Shown in pieces: positions 55,656-64,000 of a DNA stretch of 64,000 nucleotides. Source of the stretch: Pseudomonas fragi (GTDB lineage Bacteria; Pseudomonadota; Gammaproteobacteria; Pseudomonadales; Pseudomonadaceae); the NCBI RefSeq assembly GCF_900105835.1, contig NZ_LT629783.1, positions 4,610,501 to 4,674,500 on the forward strand, given 5' to 3'. The position numbers and the translations under genes are program-made. Below the pieces are notes generated by a model that saw only the letters and a list, made by a program, of their open reading frames with translations, had not been told where the DNA came from and did not search any database. Within the stretch, counting starts at the first letter, position 1. The number at the start of each line of letters is the position of its first letter.

Positions 55656-56399
55656 ATGAGCTTGCAAGGTAAAGTTGCACTGGTAACAGGCGCAAGCCGT
55701 GGCATTGGCCAGGCGATCGCATTGGAATTGGGTCGTCAGGGCGCCATTGTCATTGGCACGGCGACTTCCGCGTCAGGTGCCGAGCGCATCGCTGCCACCC
55801 TGAAAGAAAACGGTGTTCAGGGCACTGGCATGGAGCTCAACGTGACCAGCAACGAATCGGTTGCTGCGGTACTGGCAAGCATTCAGGAGCAGTTCGGCGC
55901 GCCGGCAATCCTGGTCAATAATGCCGGTATCACCCGCGATAACCTGATGATGCGCATGAAAGATGACGAATGGCATGATGTCATCGACACCAACCTGAAC
56001 AGTCTGTATCGCCTGTCCAAGGGTGTTTTGCGCGGCATGACCAAGGCCCGCTGGGGACGAATTATCAATATTGGCTCTGTTGTGGGTGCCATGGGCAACG
56101 CAGGCCAAGTAAACTACGCCGCCGCCAAGGCAGGCCTTGAAGGTTTCGGCCGTGCACTGGCACGTGAAGTGGGCTCGCGCTCGATCACTGTCAACTCGGT
56201 TGCTCCGGGCTTTATCGACACCGATATGACCCGTGAACTGCCAGAAGCACAGCGCGAAGCCTTGCAGACGCAGATTCCGCTGGGCCGTCTGGGCCAGGCT
56301 CAAGAGATCGCTAACGTGGTCGCTTTCCTGGCATCCGACGGTGCAGCCTACGTGACCGGGGCTACAATTCCGGTCAACGGCGGGATGTACATGAGTTAA
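55656..56399 (+). CDS. fabG: 3-oxoacyl-ACP reductase FabG
   Basis: The 247-residue SDR enzyme reduces beta-ketoacyl-ACP with NADPH. The nucleotide-binding TGASRGIG near residue 11, NNAGITRD, and the catalytic Tyr and Lys in YAAAK near residue 152 are present. ATG at 55656 follows AGGAG; the region before it is fabD. The 191 bases to acpP include AT-rich DNA that probably contains the separate acpP promoter. Confidence 0.97.
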   Translation: MSLQGKVALVTGASRGIGQAIALELGRQGAIVIGTATSASGAERIAATLKENGVQGTGMELNVTSNESVAAVLASIQEQFGAPAILVNNAGITRDNLMMRMKDDEWHDVIDTNLNSLYRLSKGVLRGMTKARWGRIINIGSVVGAMGNAGQVNYAAAKAGLEGFGRALAREVGSRSITVNSVAPGFIDTDMTRELPEAQREALQTQIPLGRLGQAQEIANVVAFLASDGAAYVTGATIPVNGGMYMS

Positions 56400-56590
56400 A
56401 TGTGACGGATTGCTTCAAAAAAATGTCATACGAGCTGTCTAAAATCCGTTATAAAGCTGCAATCTTTTTATAGGCAGCCGGCTGTTGCGGAGTGAGTGCA
56501 AAGCTTTCAGTTGAAAAACCGAAAAGGCTTTCGATACACTTGCCCACTGGCCAGCTGCCTGAATTTGTCCATTAGGAGTGAAAACAAGGT

Positions 56591-56827
56591 ATGAGCACCA
56601 TCGAAGAGCGCGTCAAGAAAATCGTTGCCGAGCAACTGGGCGTTAAAGAAGAAGAAGTGACCAATGCCGCTTCCTTCGTTGAAGACCTGGGTGCCGACTC
56701 CCTTGACACCGTTGAGCTTGTGATGGCTCTGGAAGAGGAATTCGAGACTGAGATTCCTGACGAAGAAGCTGAAAAGATCACTACTGTACAAGCAGCAATC
56801 GACTACGTTACTAGCCACCAGGCGTAA
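56591..56827 (+). CDS. acpP: Acyl carrier protein
   Basis: The 78-residue acidic protein carries the phosphopantetheine site [10 protein letters not shown] with serine 37. It shuttles acyl intermediates in fatty acid and lipid A synthesis. AGGAG precedes the start closely. A terminator follows before fabF, consistent with the high and independent expression of acpP known in gammaproteobacteria. Confidence 0.98.
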   Translation: MSTIEERVKKIVAEQLGVKEEEVTNAASFVEDLGADSLDTVELVMALEEEFETEIPDEEAEKITTVQAAIDYVTSHQA

Positions 56828-56856
56828 TAGTTTGTAATCGTTGCTCGCTGTCATGG

Positions 56857-56891
56857 AAAAACCGCACTGCCGCTCTGGCGTGCGGTTTTTT
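56857..56891 (+). terminator. Terminator or attenuator between acpP and fabF
   Basis: AAAAACCGCAC pairs with GTGCGGTTTTT around a 12-base loop (TGCCGCTCTGGC), followed by T residues. It lies 30 bases after acpP and likely lets only part of the transcription continue into fabF. Confidence 0.88.
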
Positions 56892-56938
56892 CTTTAGGTG
56901 TGATGCAAAGTGTCGTCAATAGAATAAAGGAGAGTGCT

Positions 56939-58183
56939 GTGTCGCGTAGACGCGTCGTAGTCACCGGTATGGGGATGTTGTCGCCACTGGGTGCGGATGT
57001 TCCGAGCACCTGGCAAGGCATTCTGGCAGGCCGTAGTGGCATTGGTCTGATCGAACACACGGATCTTTCTGCCTATTCCACCCGTTTTGGCGGCTCGGTA
57101 CAGGGCTTTAACGTTGAGGATTACCTCTCCGTCAAAGAAGCCCGAAAACTTGACCTGTTTATTCAATACGGTCTGGCAGCCGGGTTTCAGGCTGTGCGCA
57201 ATTCCGGCCTGGAAGTTACCGACGCCAATCGTGAGCGCATCGGTGTGGCAATGGGTTCGGGTATTGGCGGTCTGACCAATATCGAAGAAACCAGCCGTAC
57301 CCTGCACGAGCAAGGCCCGCGACGGATTTCTCCGTTCTTTGTGCCTGGCTCGATCATCAACATGATTTCCGGCTTTCTGTCTATCCACCTGGGTACACAG
57401 GGGCCTAACTACGCCATCGCCACAGCCTGTACCACCGGTACGCACTGTATTGGCATGGCGGCGCGCAATATTGCCTACGGCGAAGCCGATGTGATGATTG
57501 CAGGTGGCGCAGAAATGGCTGCTTGCGGTCTGGGCATGGGCGGCTTTGGTGCTTCGCGTGCGCTGTCGACCCGCAACGACGACCCGACCCGGGCCAGCCG
57601 TCCTTGGGACAAGGGCCGTGACGGCTTTGTGCTGTCCGACGGTGCCGGCGCGCTGGTGCTTGAAGAGCTTGAGCATGCCAAGGCGCGTGGCGCGACCATC
57701 TACGCCGAGCTGATCGGTTTTGGCATGAGCGGCGACGCCTTCCACATGACCTCGCCTCCGGCTGACGGTGCGGGTGCTGCACGCTGCATCACCAATGCCT
57801 TGCGTGATGCCCGGGTCAACCCTGACCAGGTGCAGTACATCAACGCCCACGGCACCTCGACGCCTGCCGGTGACCTGGCGGAAGTTTCGGCGATCAAGTC
57901 GGTGTTCGGCGATCACGCCTACAACCTGGCCGTGAGTTCGACCAAGTCCATGACCGGTCACCTGCTGGGTGCCGCCGGCGCGGTCGAGGCGATCTTCAGC
58001 GTGCTGGCCATCAACAGCCAGATTGCCCCGCCGACCATCAACCTCGACGAGCCCGATGAAGGCTGCGACCTCGACTTCGTGCCGCATACCCCGCGCGAAA
58101 TGCCGATTGACGTGGTGTTGTCCAACTCGTTCGGCTTTGGTGGCACCAACGGCTCGCTGGTATTCCGCCGGTACGCCGAGTAA
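56939..58183 (+). CDS. fabF: 3-oxoacyl-ACP synthase II FabF
   Basis: The 414-residue condensing enzyme elongates acyl-ACP and controls the cis-vaccenate ratio. [13 protein letters not shown], the active-site cysteine in [10 protein letters not shown] near residue 163, [11 protein letters not shown] and [15 protein letters not shown] supply the Cys-His-His set. Translation starts at GTG 56939 with AGGAG upstream; a longer frame from 56900 is not family-like. Its stop overlaps the pabC ATG. Confidence 0.97.
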   Translation: MSRRRVVVTGMGMLSPLGADVPSTWQGILAGRSGIGLIEHTDLSAYSTRFGGSVQGFNVEDYLSVKEARKLDLFIQYGLAAGFQAVRNSGLEVTDANRERIGVAMGSGIGGLTNIEETSRTLHEQGPRRISPFFVPGSIINMISGFLSIHLGTQGPNYAIATACTTGTHCIGMAARNIAYGEADVMIAGGAEMAACGLGMGGFGASRALSTRNDDPTRASRPWDKGRDGFVLSDGAGALVLEELEHAKARGATIYAELIGFGMSGDAFHMTSPPADGAGAARCITNALRDARVNPDQVQYINAHGTSTPAGDLAEVSAIKSVFGDHAYNLAVSSTKSMTGHLLGAAGAVEAIFSVLAINSQIAPPTINLDEPDEGCDLDFVPHTPREMPIDVVLSNSFGFGGTNGSLVFRRYAE

Positions 58184-59001
58184 TGCAAAGCTGGGTCGAC
58201 GGTCAACCGGCGAGCGCCCTGGCGTCGCTTAAAGACCGTGGGCTGGCCTATGGCGATGGGCTGTTCGAGACCATTGCCGTCAAGGCTGGCACGCCGTTGC
58301 TGCTGGAGCTGCACCTGCAGCGCCTGGCACTCGGTTGTTCCCGGCTGGCGATTGTTGCGGATCAAGCACTGATCCGCAGCGAATTGCTGGCTTACGCCCG
58401 CGCAATGGGCGAAGGCGTGCTCAAGCTGATCCTGACCCGCGGCGACAGCCAGCGCGGTTATGGCGCATCCCCCGGGGCCTTGCCTCGAAGAATTCTGCAG
58501 GCCAGCCCGACGGCTGCTTACCCTGAAGCCAATGCGTTGCAGGGTATACAGCTGTTCGACTGTGCCACCCGTCTGGCCGAGCAACCGCTATTGGCCGGGC
58601 TCAAACACCTCAATCGACTTGAACAGGTCATTGCGCGCTCCGAATGGCAAGACCCGGCCTGTGCCGAGGGCTTGATGCGCGATACCTCGGGGCGGGTGAT
58701 TGAAGGTGTGTTCAGTAATCTGTTTATAGTGCGTGACGGGGTTTTGCTGACCGCCGACCTGAGCCGCTGTGGCGTGGCCGGCGTGATGCGCGCGGCACTG
58801 CTGGCTGAGGCCGGGCGCCTGGGTATCCCGTGTCATGTCACCGACATCAGCCTTGCGCAACTGCAGCAGGCCGATGAACTCTTCCTCTGCAACAGTGTGT
58901 ATGGCATTTGGCCCGTGCGCGCTTTTGCAGACCTGAGCTGGCCGGTGGGGCCACTCACCCGTAAACTGCAAGGCATTGCTCGCACCCTACTGGATGTCTG
59001 A
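58183..59001 (+). CDS. pabC: Aminodeoxychorismate lyase PabC
   Basis: The 272-residue fold-type IV PLP enzyme converts 4-amino-4-deoxychorismate to p-aminobenzoate and pyruvate in folate synthesis. DRGLAYGDGLFETI, the PLP-lysine region GLKHLNRLEQVIAR and GVFSNLFIV are visible. ATG overlaps the fabF stop, and mltG starts three bases after its stop. The order fabF-pabC-mltG-tmk-holB is conserved in gammaproteobacteria. Confidence 0.95.
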   Translation: MQSWVDGQPASALASLKDRGLAYGDGLFETIAVKAGTPLLLELHLQRLALGCSRLAIVADQALIRSELLAYARAMGEGVLKLILTRGDSQRGYGASPGALPRRILQASPTAAYPEANALQGIQLFDCATRLAEQPLLAGLKHLNRLEQVIARSEWQDPACAEGLMRDTSGRVIEGVFSNLFIVRDGVLLTADLSRCGVAGVMRAALLAEAGRLGIPCHVTDISLAQLQQADELFLCNSVYGIWPVRAFADLSWPVGPLTRKLQGIARTLLDV

Positions 59002-59004
59002 TTC

Positions 59005-60099
59005 GTGAAACGTAAAATCTTGGTGCTGCTGCAGATGGGTCTGGTGCTGGCGGGCTTGGTGCTGGGCGCCAGCGCCTGGAAGCTCAACTCGGCGCTGGAG
59101 CAACCGCTCAACCTGACGCAAGAACAAATGCTCGATGTGCCCGCCGGCGCCACGCCCACCGGTACGTTCAATCGCCTGGAAGCAGACGGCACGCTGGACG
59201 ACGCTTTCTGGCTGCGCCTGTACTGGCGCTTCAACCTTGAAGGCCAGCCCCTGCACAGCGGCGAATACCGCATGACGCCGGGCATGACCGCTCAGGACCT
59301 GATCGGTGTGTGGCAGCGGGGTGAAGTGGTGCAATACAGCCTGACCCTGGTTGAAGGCTGGAACTTTCGCCAAGTGCGTAGCGCCCTGGCCAAACACGAA
59401 AAAATCGAACAGACCCTCGACGGCCTGAGCGACAGCGAAGTCATGGCCAAACTCGGGCACGAAGGTGTATTCCCGGAAGGGCGGTTTTTCCCGGACACCT
59501 ACCGTTTTGTGCGCGGCATGACCGATGCCCAGCTGCTGGAAAAAGCCTACGATCGTCTGGATAAAGTACTCGCCCAGGAATGGGAGCAGCGTGACCCTGC
59601 TGTGCCCTATGCCACGCCGTATCAGGCGCTGATCATGGCCTCCCTGGTGGAAAAAGAAACCGGTGTGCCGCAAGAGCGTGGGCAGATTGCCGGGGTTTTT
59701 GTACGCCGGATGAAAATCGGCATGCCGCTGCAAACCGATCCTACGGTGATCTACGGTCTGGGTGAGCGCTACACCGGCAAGCTGACCCGCGCCCATTTAC
59801 GCGAGCCTACGCCCTACAATACCTACACCATCCCCGGCTTGCCGCCGACGCCGATTGCGATGGTGGGGCGCGAGGCCATTCACGCCGCGCTGCACCCGGC
59901 AGATGGCACCAGCCTGTATTTTGTGGCCAAGGGCGATGGCAGCCACACGTTTTCCGATGATCTGGATGCGCACAATTCCGCTGTGCGCGAATTCCAGATC
60001 AAGCGCCGTGCCGATTACCGTTCGAGCCCCGCGCCGGCCCCGGCGGCTGAACCGCAGACTTCCCCGGTCGAGCCGCAAGGCCCGACAGACACTGATTAA
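59005..60099 (+). CDS. mltG: Endolytic transglycosylase MltG
   Basis: The 364-residue product has an N-terminal membrane anchor (ILVLLQMGLVLAGLVLGA) and the YceG domain with IMASLVEKETGVPQERGQIAGVF, which holds the catalytic glutamate, and PYNTYTIPGLPPTPI. It cuts nascent peptidoglycan strands in the periplasm. Translation starts at GTG 59005 near the pabC stop. The C-terminus ends in a Pro/Ala-rich tail. Confidence 0.95.
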   Translation: MKRKILVLLQMGLVLAGLVLGASAWKLNSALEQPLNLTQEQMLDVPAGATPTGTFNRLEADGTLDDAFWLRLYWRFNLEGQPLHSGEYRMTPGMTAQDLIGVWQRGEVVQYSLTLVEGWNFRQVRSALAKHEKIEQTLDGLSDSEVMAKLGHEGVFPEGRFFPDTYRFVRGMTDAQLLEKAYDRLDKVLAQEWEQRDPAVPYATPYQALIMASLVEKETGVPQERGQIAGVFVRRMKIGMPLQTDPTVIYGLGERYTGKLTRAHLREPTPYNTYTIPGLPPTPIAMVGREAIHAALHPADGTSLYFVAKGDGSHTFSDDLDAHNSAVREFQIKRRADYRSSPAPAPAAEPQTSPVEPQGPTDTD

Positions 60100-61723
<1,624 letters not shown>

Positions 61724-61755
61724 TTTGACTGAATTGATAAACAGGTAATTTTTGT

Positions 61756-62538
61756 ATGCTGGTTGACTCCCATTGCCATCTCGATCGTCTTGATCTGAGC
61801 GCCCATGACGGCTCGCTGGATGCCGCCCTTGAGGCAGCGCGTCAGCGCGGCGTCGGGCATTTTCTGTGTATCGGTGTCAGCGCCGACAATGCGGCGGATG
61901 TCAAAGCCCTGACCGAGCGCTATGCCGATGTTGACTGTTCGGTGGGCGTCCACCCGCTGGACGTGCAGCCTGGTGCAGCGCCGGCGCTGGACTGGTTGTT
62001 GGGCGAATTGAATCACCCGCAGGTAGTGGCCATTGGCGAAACCGGCCTGGACTACCACTACGAGCCTGAAGCCGCCGACCTGCAGCAACTGTCGTTCCGG
62101 GTGCATCTGGAAGCGGCACAACAGACCGGCAAGCCGGTGGTGATCCACAGTCGCGGGGCCCGCGCCGATACCCTGGCGATGCTGCGCGAGGCGGCCTTGC
62201 CCCAGGCTGGCGTGCTGCATTGCTTTACCGAAGACTGGGACATGGCCAGGGCGGCGCTGGACATGGGCTATTACATTTCGCTCTCGGGTATCGTGACCTT
62301 CCGTAATGCTGACGCGCTGCGCGATGTAGCCCGCCAGGTGCCTGCCGACCGCTTGCTGGTCGAGACTGACTCGCCTTACCTCGCCCCGATCCCGTATCGC
62401 GGCAAGCCGAACCTGCCGCAATATGTGCGGGAAGTGGCGGAATTCCTGGCCATGTTGCGCGGTGAGTCCTACGAGCGCTTCGCCGAGCAAACTACTGAAA
62501 ATTTCAAGCGGCTGTTTCCGCTGGCCCGGGTCAGATAA
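61756..62538 (+). CDS. TatD family hydrolase (YcfH-like)
   Basis: The 260-residue metal-dependent hydrolase has LVDSHCHLDRLDL at the N-terminus, GVHPLDV, IGETGLDYHY, HSRGARADTL and LVETDSPYLAPIPYRG, the TatD metal ligands. Members are DNases, and many details of function remain open. ATG 61756 follows an AGGTAA-like site. It is the last gene of the large cluster; a REPIN follows. Confidence 0.94.
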   Translation: MLVDSHCHLDRLDLSAHDGSLDAALEAARQRGVGHFLCIGVSADNAADVKALTERYADVDCSVGVHPLDVQPGAAPALDWLLGELNHPQVVAIGETGLDYHYEPEAADLQQLSFRVHLEAAQQTGKPVVIHSRGARADTLAMLREAALPQAGVLHCFTEDWDMARAALDMGYYISLSGIVTFRNADALRDVARQVPADRLLVETDSPYLAPIPYRGKPNLPQYVREVAEFLAMLRGESYERFAEQTTENFKRLFPLARVR

Positions 62539-62549
62539 TTGCGTGGCTT

Positions 62550-62637
62550 TGTGGGAGCGGGCTTGCTCGCGATGGGATCGCTACGGTGTATCTGTTAAAC
62601 CGGGTTGCCTGTATCGCGAGCAAGCCCGCTGCCACAG
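62550..62637. repeat. REPIN (paired REP palindromes)
   Basis: Arms TGTGGGAGCGGGCTTGCTCG and CGAGCAAGCCCGCTGCCACA flank about 45 bases, between tatD and the small RNA. The right arm has one change (GCTGCCACA for GCTCCCACA). Confidence 0.9.
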
Positions 62638-62663
62638 GTTTCGCATTTAACTGAACAGCAGGC

Positions 62664-62778
62664 AAAAAAAACCCGAACTCTGGGGAATTCGGGTTAAGAC
62701 CATTAGGAGTAAAACAAAGGCGCACAGTCCATTGCGGCCAATATCGGCGCCACACTTTGGGGGGGATGTCGCACCGAC
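62664..62778 (-). ncRNA. rgsA: Small RNA RgsA (P16)
   Basis: On the minus strand a transcript of about 115 bases can be drawn from near 62778 to a strong terminator AACCCGAA/TTCGGGTT followed by eight T. PAO1 has the RgsA (P16) small RNA in the equivalent gap between the tatD-type gene and the TetR gene (from memory). RgsA depends on RpoS and, indirectly, on GacA and supports oxidative-stress resistance. No protein-coding frame with features occurs on this strand. Sequence identity with RgsA was not computed. Confidence 0.75.
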
Positions 62779-62781
62779 ATG

Positions 62782-62791
62782 TTAAGTATTG
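62782..62791 (-). promoter_or_regulatory. Sigma-S-like extended minus-10 of the small RNA
   Basis: Read on the minus strand, CAATACTTAA is one base off the RpoS consensus C-TATACTTAA around AATACT. It lies 7-8 bases upstream of the inferred start of the small RNA. No clear minus-35 is present, as is usual for RpoS promoters. The interval 62792-62984 toward the TetR gene shows no other feature and should contain the TetR promoter. Confidence 0.6.
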
Positions 62792-62984
62792 GTCAGCTTT
62801 GTCGAACGTCCAGCCGTGGTTGATCGTTTTTTAAACAGATTTGGAATACCCCAGCTTCGCTTGAGTGCTCATCGAATCGCGGGTAAATCGTTTGACCCCA
62901 TCGATATGCAGGATGATCCGTGCAATTTAGCGTGACTAATGCATAATACTCCGCTTCGATTTTGACCCGAACAGACCTTTTCTT

Positions 62985-63626
62985 ATGCACAAAGAACCCC
63001 GTAAGGTCCGTGAGTTTCGTCGCCGCGAGCAAGAAATTCTCGATACCGCGCTCAAGCTGTTCCTCGACCTGGGTGAAGACAGTGTCACCGTCGAGATGAT
63101 TGCTGATGCCGTGGGTATCGGCAAAGGCACGATCTACAAGCACTTCAAGTCCAAGGCCGAGATCTACCTGCGCCTGATGCTCGACTACGAGCGCGATTTG
63201 AACGAGCTACTGCACTCTGCTGACGTGGACAAGGACAAGGAGGCGTTGTCGCGTGCCTACTTTGAGTTCCGCATGCGCGACCCGCAGCGCTACCGGCTGT
63301 TCGACCGCCTCGAAGAGAAGGTGGTCAAGGGCAACCAGGTGCCGGAACTGGTCGAAGAACTGCACAAGATCCGCGCTTCCAACTTTGAGCGCCTGACCCT
63401 GCTGATCAAGGGGCGCATCAGTGAAGGCAAGCTCGAAGACGTACCGCCATACTTCCATTACTGCGCGGCCTGGGCCCTGGTACATGGCGCGGTAGCGCTG
63501 TACCACTCGCCGTTCTGGAGCAATGTGCTGGAAGATCAGGAAGGCTTCTTCCAGTTCCTGATGGACATCGGCGTGCGCATGGGCAACAAGCGCAAGCGTG
63601 ACAGCGACACCCCGGCGGTAGAGTAA
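62985..63626 (+). CDS. TetR/AcrR-family transcriptional regulator
   Basis: The 213-residue product has an N-terminal TetR helix-turn-helix (EDSVTVEMIADAVGIGKGTIYKHFKSK in two parts, residues 27-53) and a helical ligand domain. By position it corresponds to PAO1 PA2957 (from memory). A stretch before it contains an AT-rich promoter-like region. The target genes and ligand are unknown. ATG 62985 starts MHKEPRKVREFRRREQ. Confidence 0.92.
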   Translation: MHKEPRKVREFRRREQEILDTALKLFLDLGEDSVTVEMIADAVGIGKGTIYKHFKSKAEIYLRLMLDYERDLNELLHSADVDKDKEALSRAYFEFRMRDPQRYRLFDRLEEKVVKGNQVPELVEELHKIRASNFERLTLLIKGRISEGKLEDVPPYFHYCAAWALVHGAVALYHSPFWSNVLEDQEGFFQFLMDIGVRMGNKRKRDSDTPAVE

Positions 63627-63751
63627 TCAAGGCCCGTATTTGCCTTCATGGCAGATGGCCTTGAGGCTTATACTCAGGCTTGGGTCTTGCCAAAACCTGA
63701 TTTATGAGTCAGGTTTTGCAGCGGCCCATTTCCCCCGCGCCGGAGTCATCC

Positions 63752-64000
63752 ATGATCGTTGATCGCCAAGGCAGACGTTTTCGCAATTTGCGTATCAGTC
63801 TGACGTCTGCCTGCAACTACGCCTGCACTTACTGTGTGCCCAACGGCAAACGGCTGGTGGCGGCGCAGAATGAGCTGTCGGCTGAAGCGATGGTGCGCGG
63901 GGTGGCCTACCTGATCGAAGCGGCAGGCATCGAGCGCCTGCGCATTACCGGCGGCGAGCCGCTGATCAGCCCCAAGCTCGAAACGTTCATGGGTGAGGTC
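63752..64000 (+). CDS. moaA: GTP 3',8-cyclase MoaA (5' part, runs off the window)
   Basis: The first 83 codons are present. The radical-SAM motif CNYACTYC near residue 21 binds the 4Fe-4S cluster, and RITGGEPL near residue 69 is the MoaA/NifB/PqqE hallmark. MoaA converts GTP toward cyclic pyranopterin in molybdenum cofactor synthesis. ATG 63752 (MIVDRQGRRFRNLRISL) is the family start. The rest of the gene lies to the right of the window. Pseudomonas genomes often carry two moaA copies, so this may be the second. Confidence 0.9.
   Translation, partial: MIVDRQGRRFRNLRISLTSACNYACTYCVPNGKRLVAAQNELSAEAMVRGVAYLIEAAGIERLRITGGEPLISPKLETFMGEV

Overview
The window is chromosomal DNA of a Pseudomonas, most likely of the P. 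fluorescens lineage. The evidence is an oprF gene preceded by sigX and the cmaX-cfrX-cmpX cluster, protein sequences that match memory of Pseudomonas orthologues almost end to end, and several copies of the paired REP palindrome built on GTGGGAGCGGGCTTGCTCGCGA-like arms. The species cannot be fixed from sequence alone. Most of the window is core housekeeping DNA in blocks whose internal order resembles P. aeruginosa PAO1 (comparison from memory), with accessory material at the joints.

Layout. 1-2000: end of prpF and prpD (propionate/2-methylcitrate cycle). 2000-5440: divergent ppsR and ppsA (PEP synthase and its regulator). 5500-7180: an alpha/beta hydrolase and a gene-free stretch packed with three kinds of intergenic repeat. 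7180-11640: rraA-like gene, cmaX, cfrX, cmpX, sigX, oprF (cell-envelope homeostasis). 11640-18150: pyrD, rmf with a structured leader, rlmL, dacB, yggL. 18240-20180: a REPIN, a membrane-anchored TPR-like protein, and six tRNA genes arranged as three tandem Glu-Gly pairs. 20290-30900: the most accessory part, holding a fatty acid desaturase, a PhnD-like protein without signal peptide, an ECF sigma factor translationally coupled to a betaine-type ABC transporter, a very large DUF6543/dermonecrotic-toxin-like gene split by a one-base frameshift, and an AlaX-type editing protein. 30970-37720: a LysR regulator, a PA2817-type protein, a FadE-type acyl-CoA dehydrogenase, a glutathione S-transferase and an ABC-2 exporter.

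37700-45380: a DUF2062 protein, comEC interrupted by an in-frame amber codon, exbB-exbD-lpxK-trm112-kdsB-murB (envelope precursors, mostly with overlapping ends) and a lytic-transglycosylase-like lipoprotein. 45390-52150: rne with a strongly structured leader, divergent rluC, a HAD phosphatase and sppA. 52150-62540: maf, then the lipid and replication supercluster yceD-rpmF-plsX-fabD-fabG-acpP-fabF-pabC-mltG-tmk-holB-tatD. 62550-64000: a REPIN, a small RNA matching RgsA by position and architecture, a TetR regulator and the start of moaA.

The points most worth a second look are the frameshifted giant protein, the amber codon in comEC together with absence of pilZ from its usual place after holB (both point to loss of DNA uptake/type IV pilus function), absence of the usual phosphatase gene between kdsB and murB, the ECF sigma/betaine-ABC operon without an anti-sigma gene, and two genes (yceD, rluC) that look nearly leaderless. 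No prophage, insertion sequence, CRISPR array or complete mobile element was seen.
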